DNA of 5,202 nt. It comes from Gaiellasilicea sp051005735 (lineage in GTDB: Bacteria > Actinomycetota > Thermoleophilia > Gaiellales > Gaiellaceae). The stretch's first letter is position 1, and each line of letters begins with the position of its first letter. The notes under the pieces are model-generated. The model saw only the letters and a list, made by a program, of their open reading frames with translations. It searched no databases and was not told where the DNA came from. Both the position numbers and the translations under genes were made by a program. The stretch is from assembly GCA_051005735.1 (NCBI GenBank), contig JBPCJB010000039.1:1-5202 (forward strand), in the 5' to 3' direction. This document shows positions 5,160-5,202 of this stretch, piece after piece.

Positions 5160-5201
5160 GACGGGGTCACTTCCGGCCATGTCTGGGGGCTGGCCCCGGT
5201 C
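5160..5201. repeat. GC-rich imperfect inverted repeat at the window edge
   Basis: The outer arms GACGGGG (5160-5166) and CCCCGGTC (5194-5201) pair over 7 bp with one bulged base. The inner arms CCGGCC (5173-5178) and GGCTGG (5188-5193) pair over 6 bp with one G-T wobble around a 9-base loop. Six bases (5167-5172) bulge on one side only. No T-run follows. It lies about 90 bases upstream of the metallopeptidase start. It could be a REP-like interspersed element, a terminator-like structure of a gene outside the window, or chance pairing in GC-rich DNA. Confidence 0.35.
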
Positions 5202-5202
5202 G

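Overview
The window is high-GC, densely coded DNA. Genes overlap by a few bases and several use GTG starts. Gene content and style suggest a high-GC actinobacterium, perhaps of the Thermoleophilia (Gaiellales/Solirubrobacterales) type. This is inferred from composition and protein flavour only; there is no rRNA or other phylogenetic marker here.

Left half (about 1-3310, plus strand): a compact housekeeping operon in the classic order phoH-like ATPase, ybeY endoribonuclease, diacylglycerol/undecaprenol kinase, cdd cytidine deaminase, era GTPase. The phoH-like gene runs off the left edge. The first three junctions are 4-base ATGA or GTGA overlaps. Only cdd-era has a spacer (57 bp), and it holds a small hairpin and no convincing Shine-Dalgarno. 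PhoH-like, YbeY and Era link to RNA processing and ribosome maturation. The kinase gene serves lipid-carrier recycling and is fused to a PAP2 phosphatase domain. cdd serves pyrimidine salvage. The 7TM-HD (pgpH/yqfF) gene found between phoH and ybeY in many Firmicutes is absent here.

Right half (about 3311-5071, minus strand): a three-gene unit read toward era. In transcription order it holds a membrane-anchored neutral zinc metallopeptidase (YpfJ type), an unrecognised 147-residue protein that may be a beta-sandwich, and a T4 gp19-like phage tail-tube protein of the kind used in contractile injection systems. The two downstream genes have strong Shine-Dalgarno sequences. One overlaps the upstream stop codon and the other lies inside the upstream reading frame, so translation is probably coupled. 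No sheath, baseplate, spike or AAA+ gene is visible beside the tube gene. The tube gene and era converge with no base between their stop codons.

Right edge (5072-5202): the leader of the minus-strand unit. It contains a ribosome binding site and a GC-rich imperfect inverted repeat at the very end that could be an interspersed repeat. I found no convincing promoter, tRNA, CRISPR array or insertion sequence. The most unusual parts are the isolated tail-tube cassette and the kinase-phosphatase fusion.
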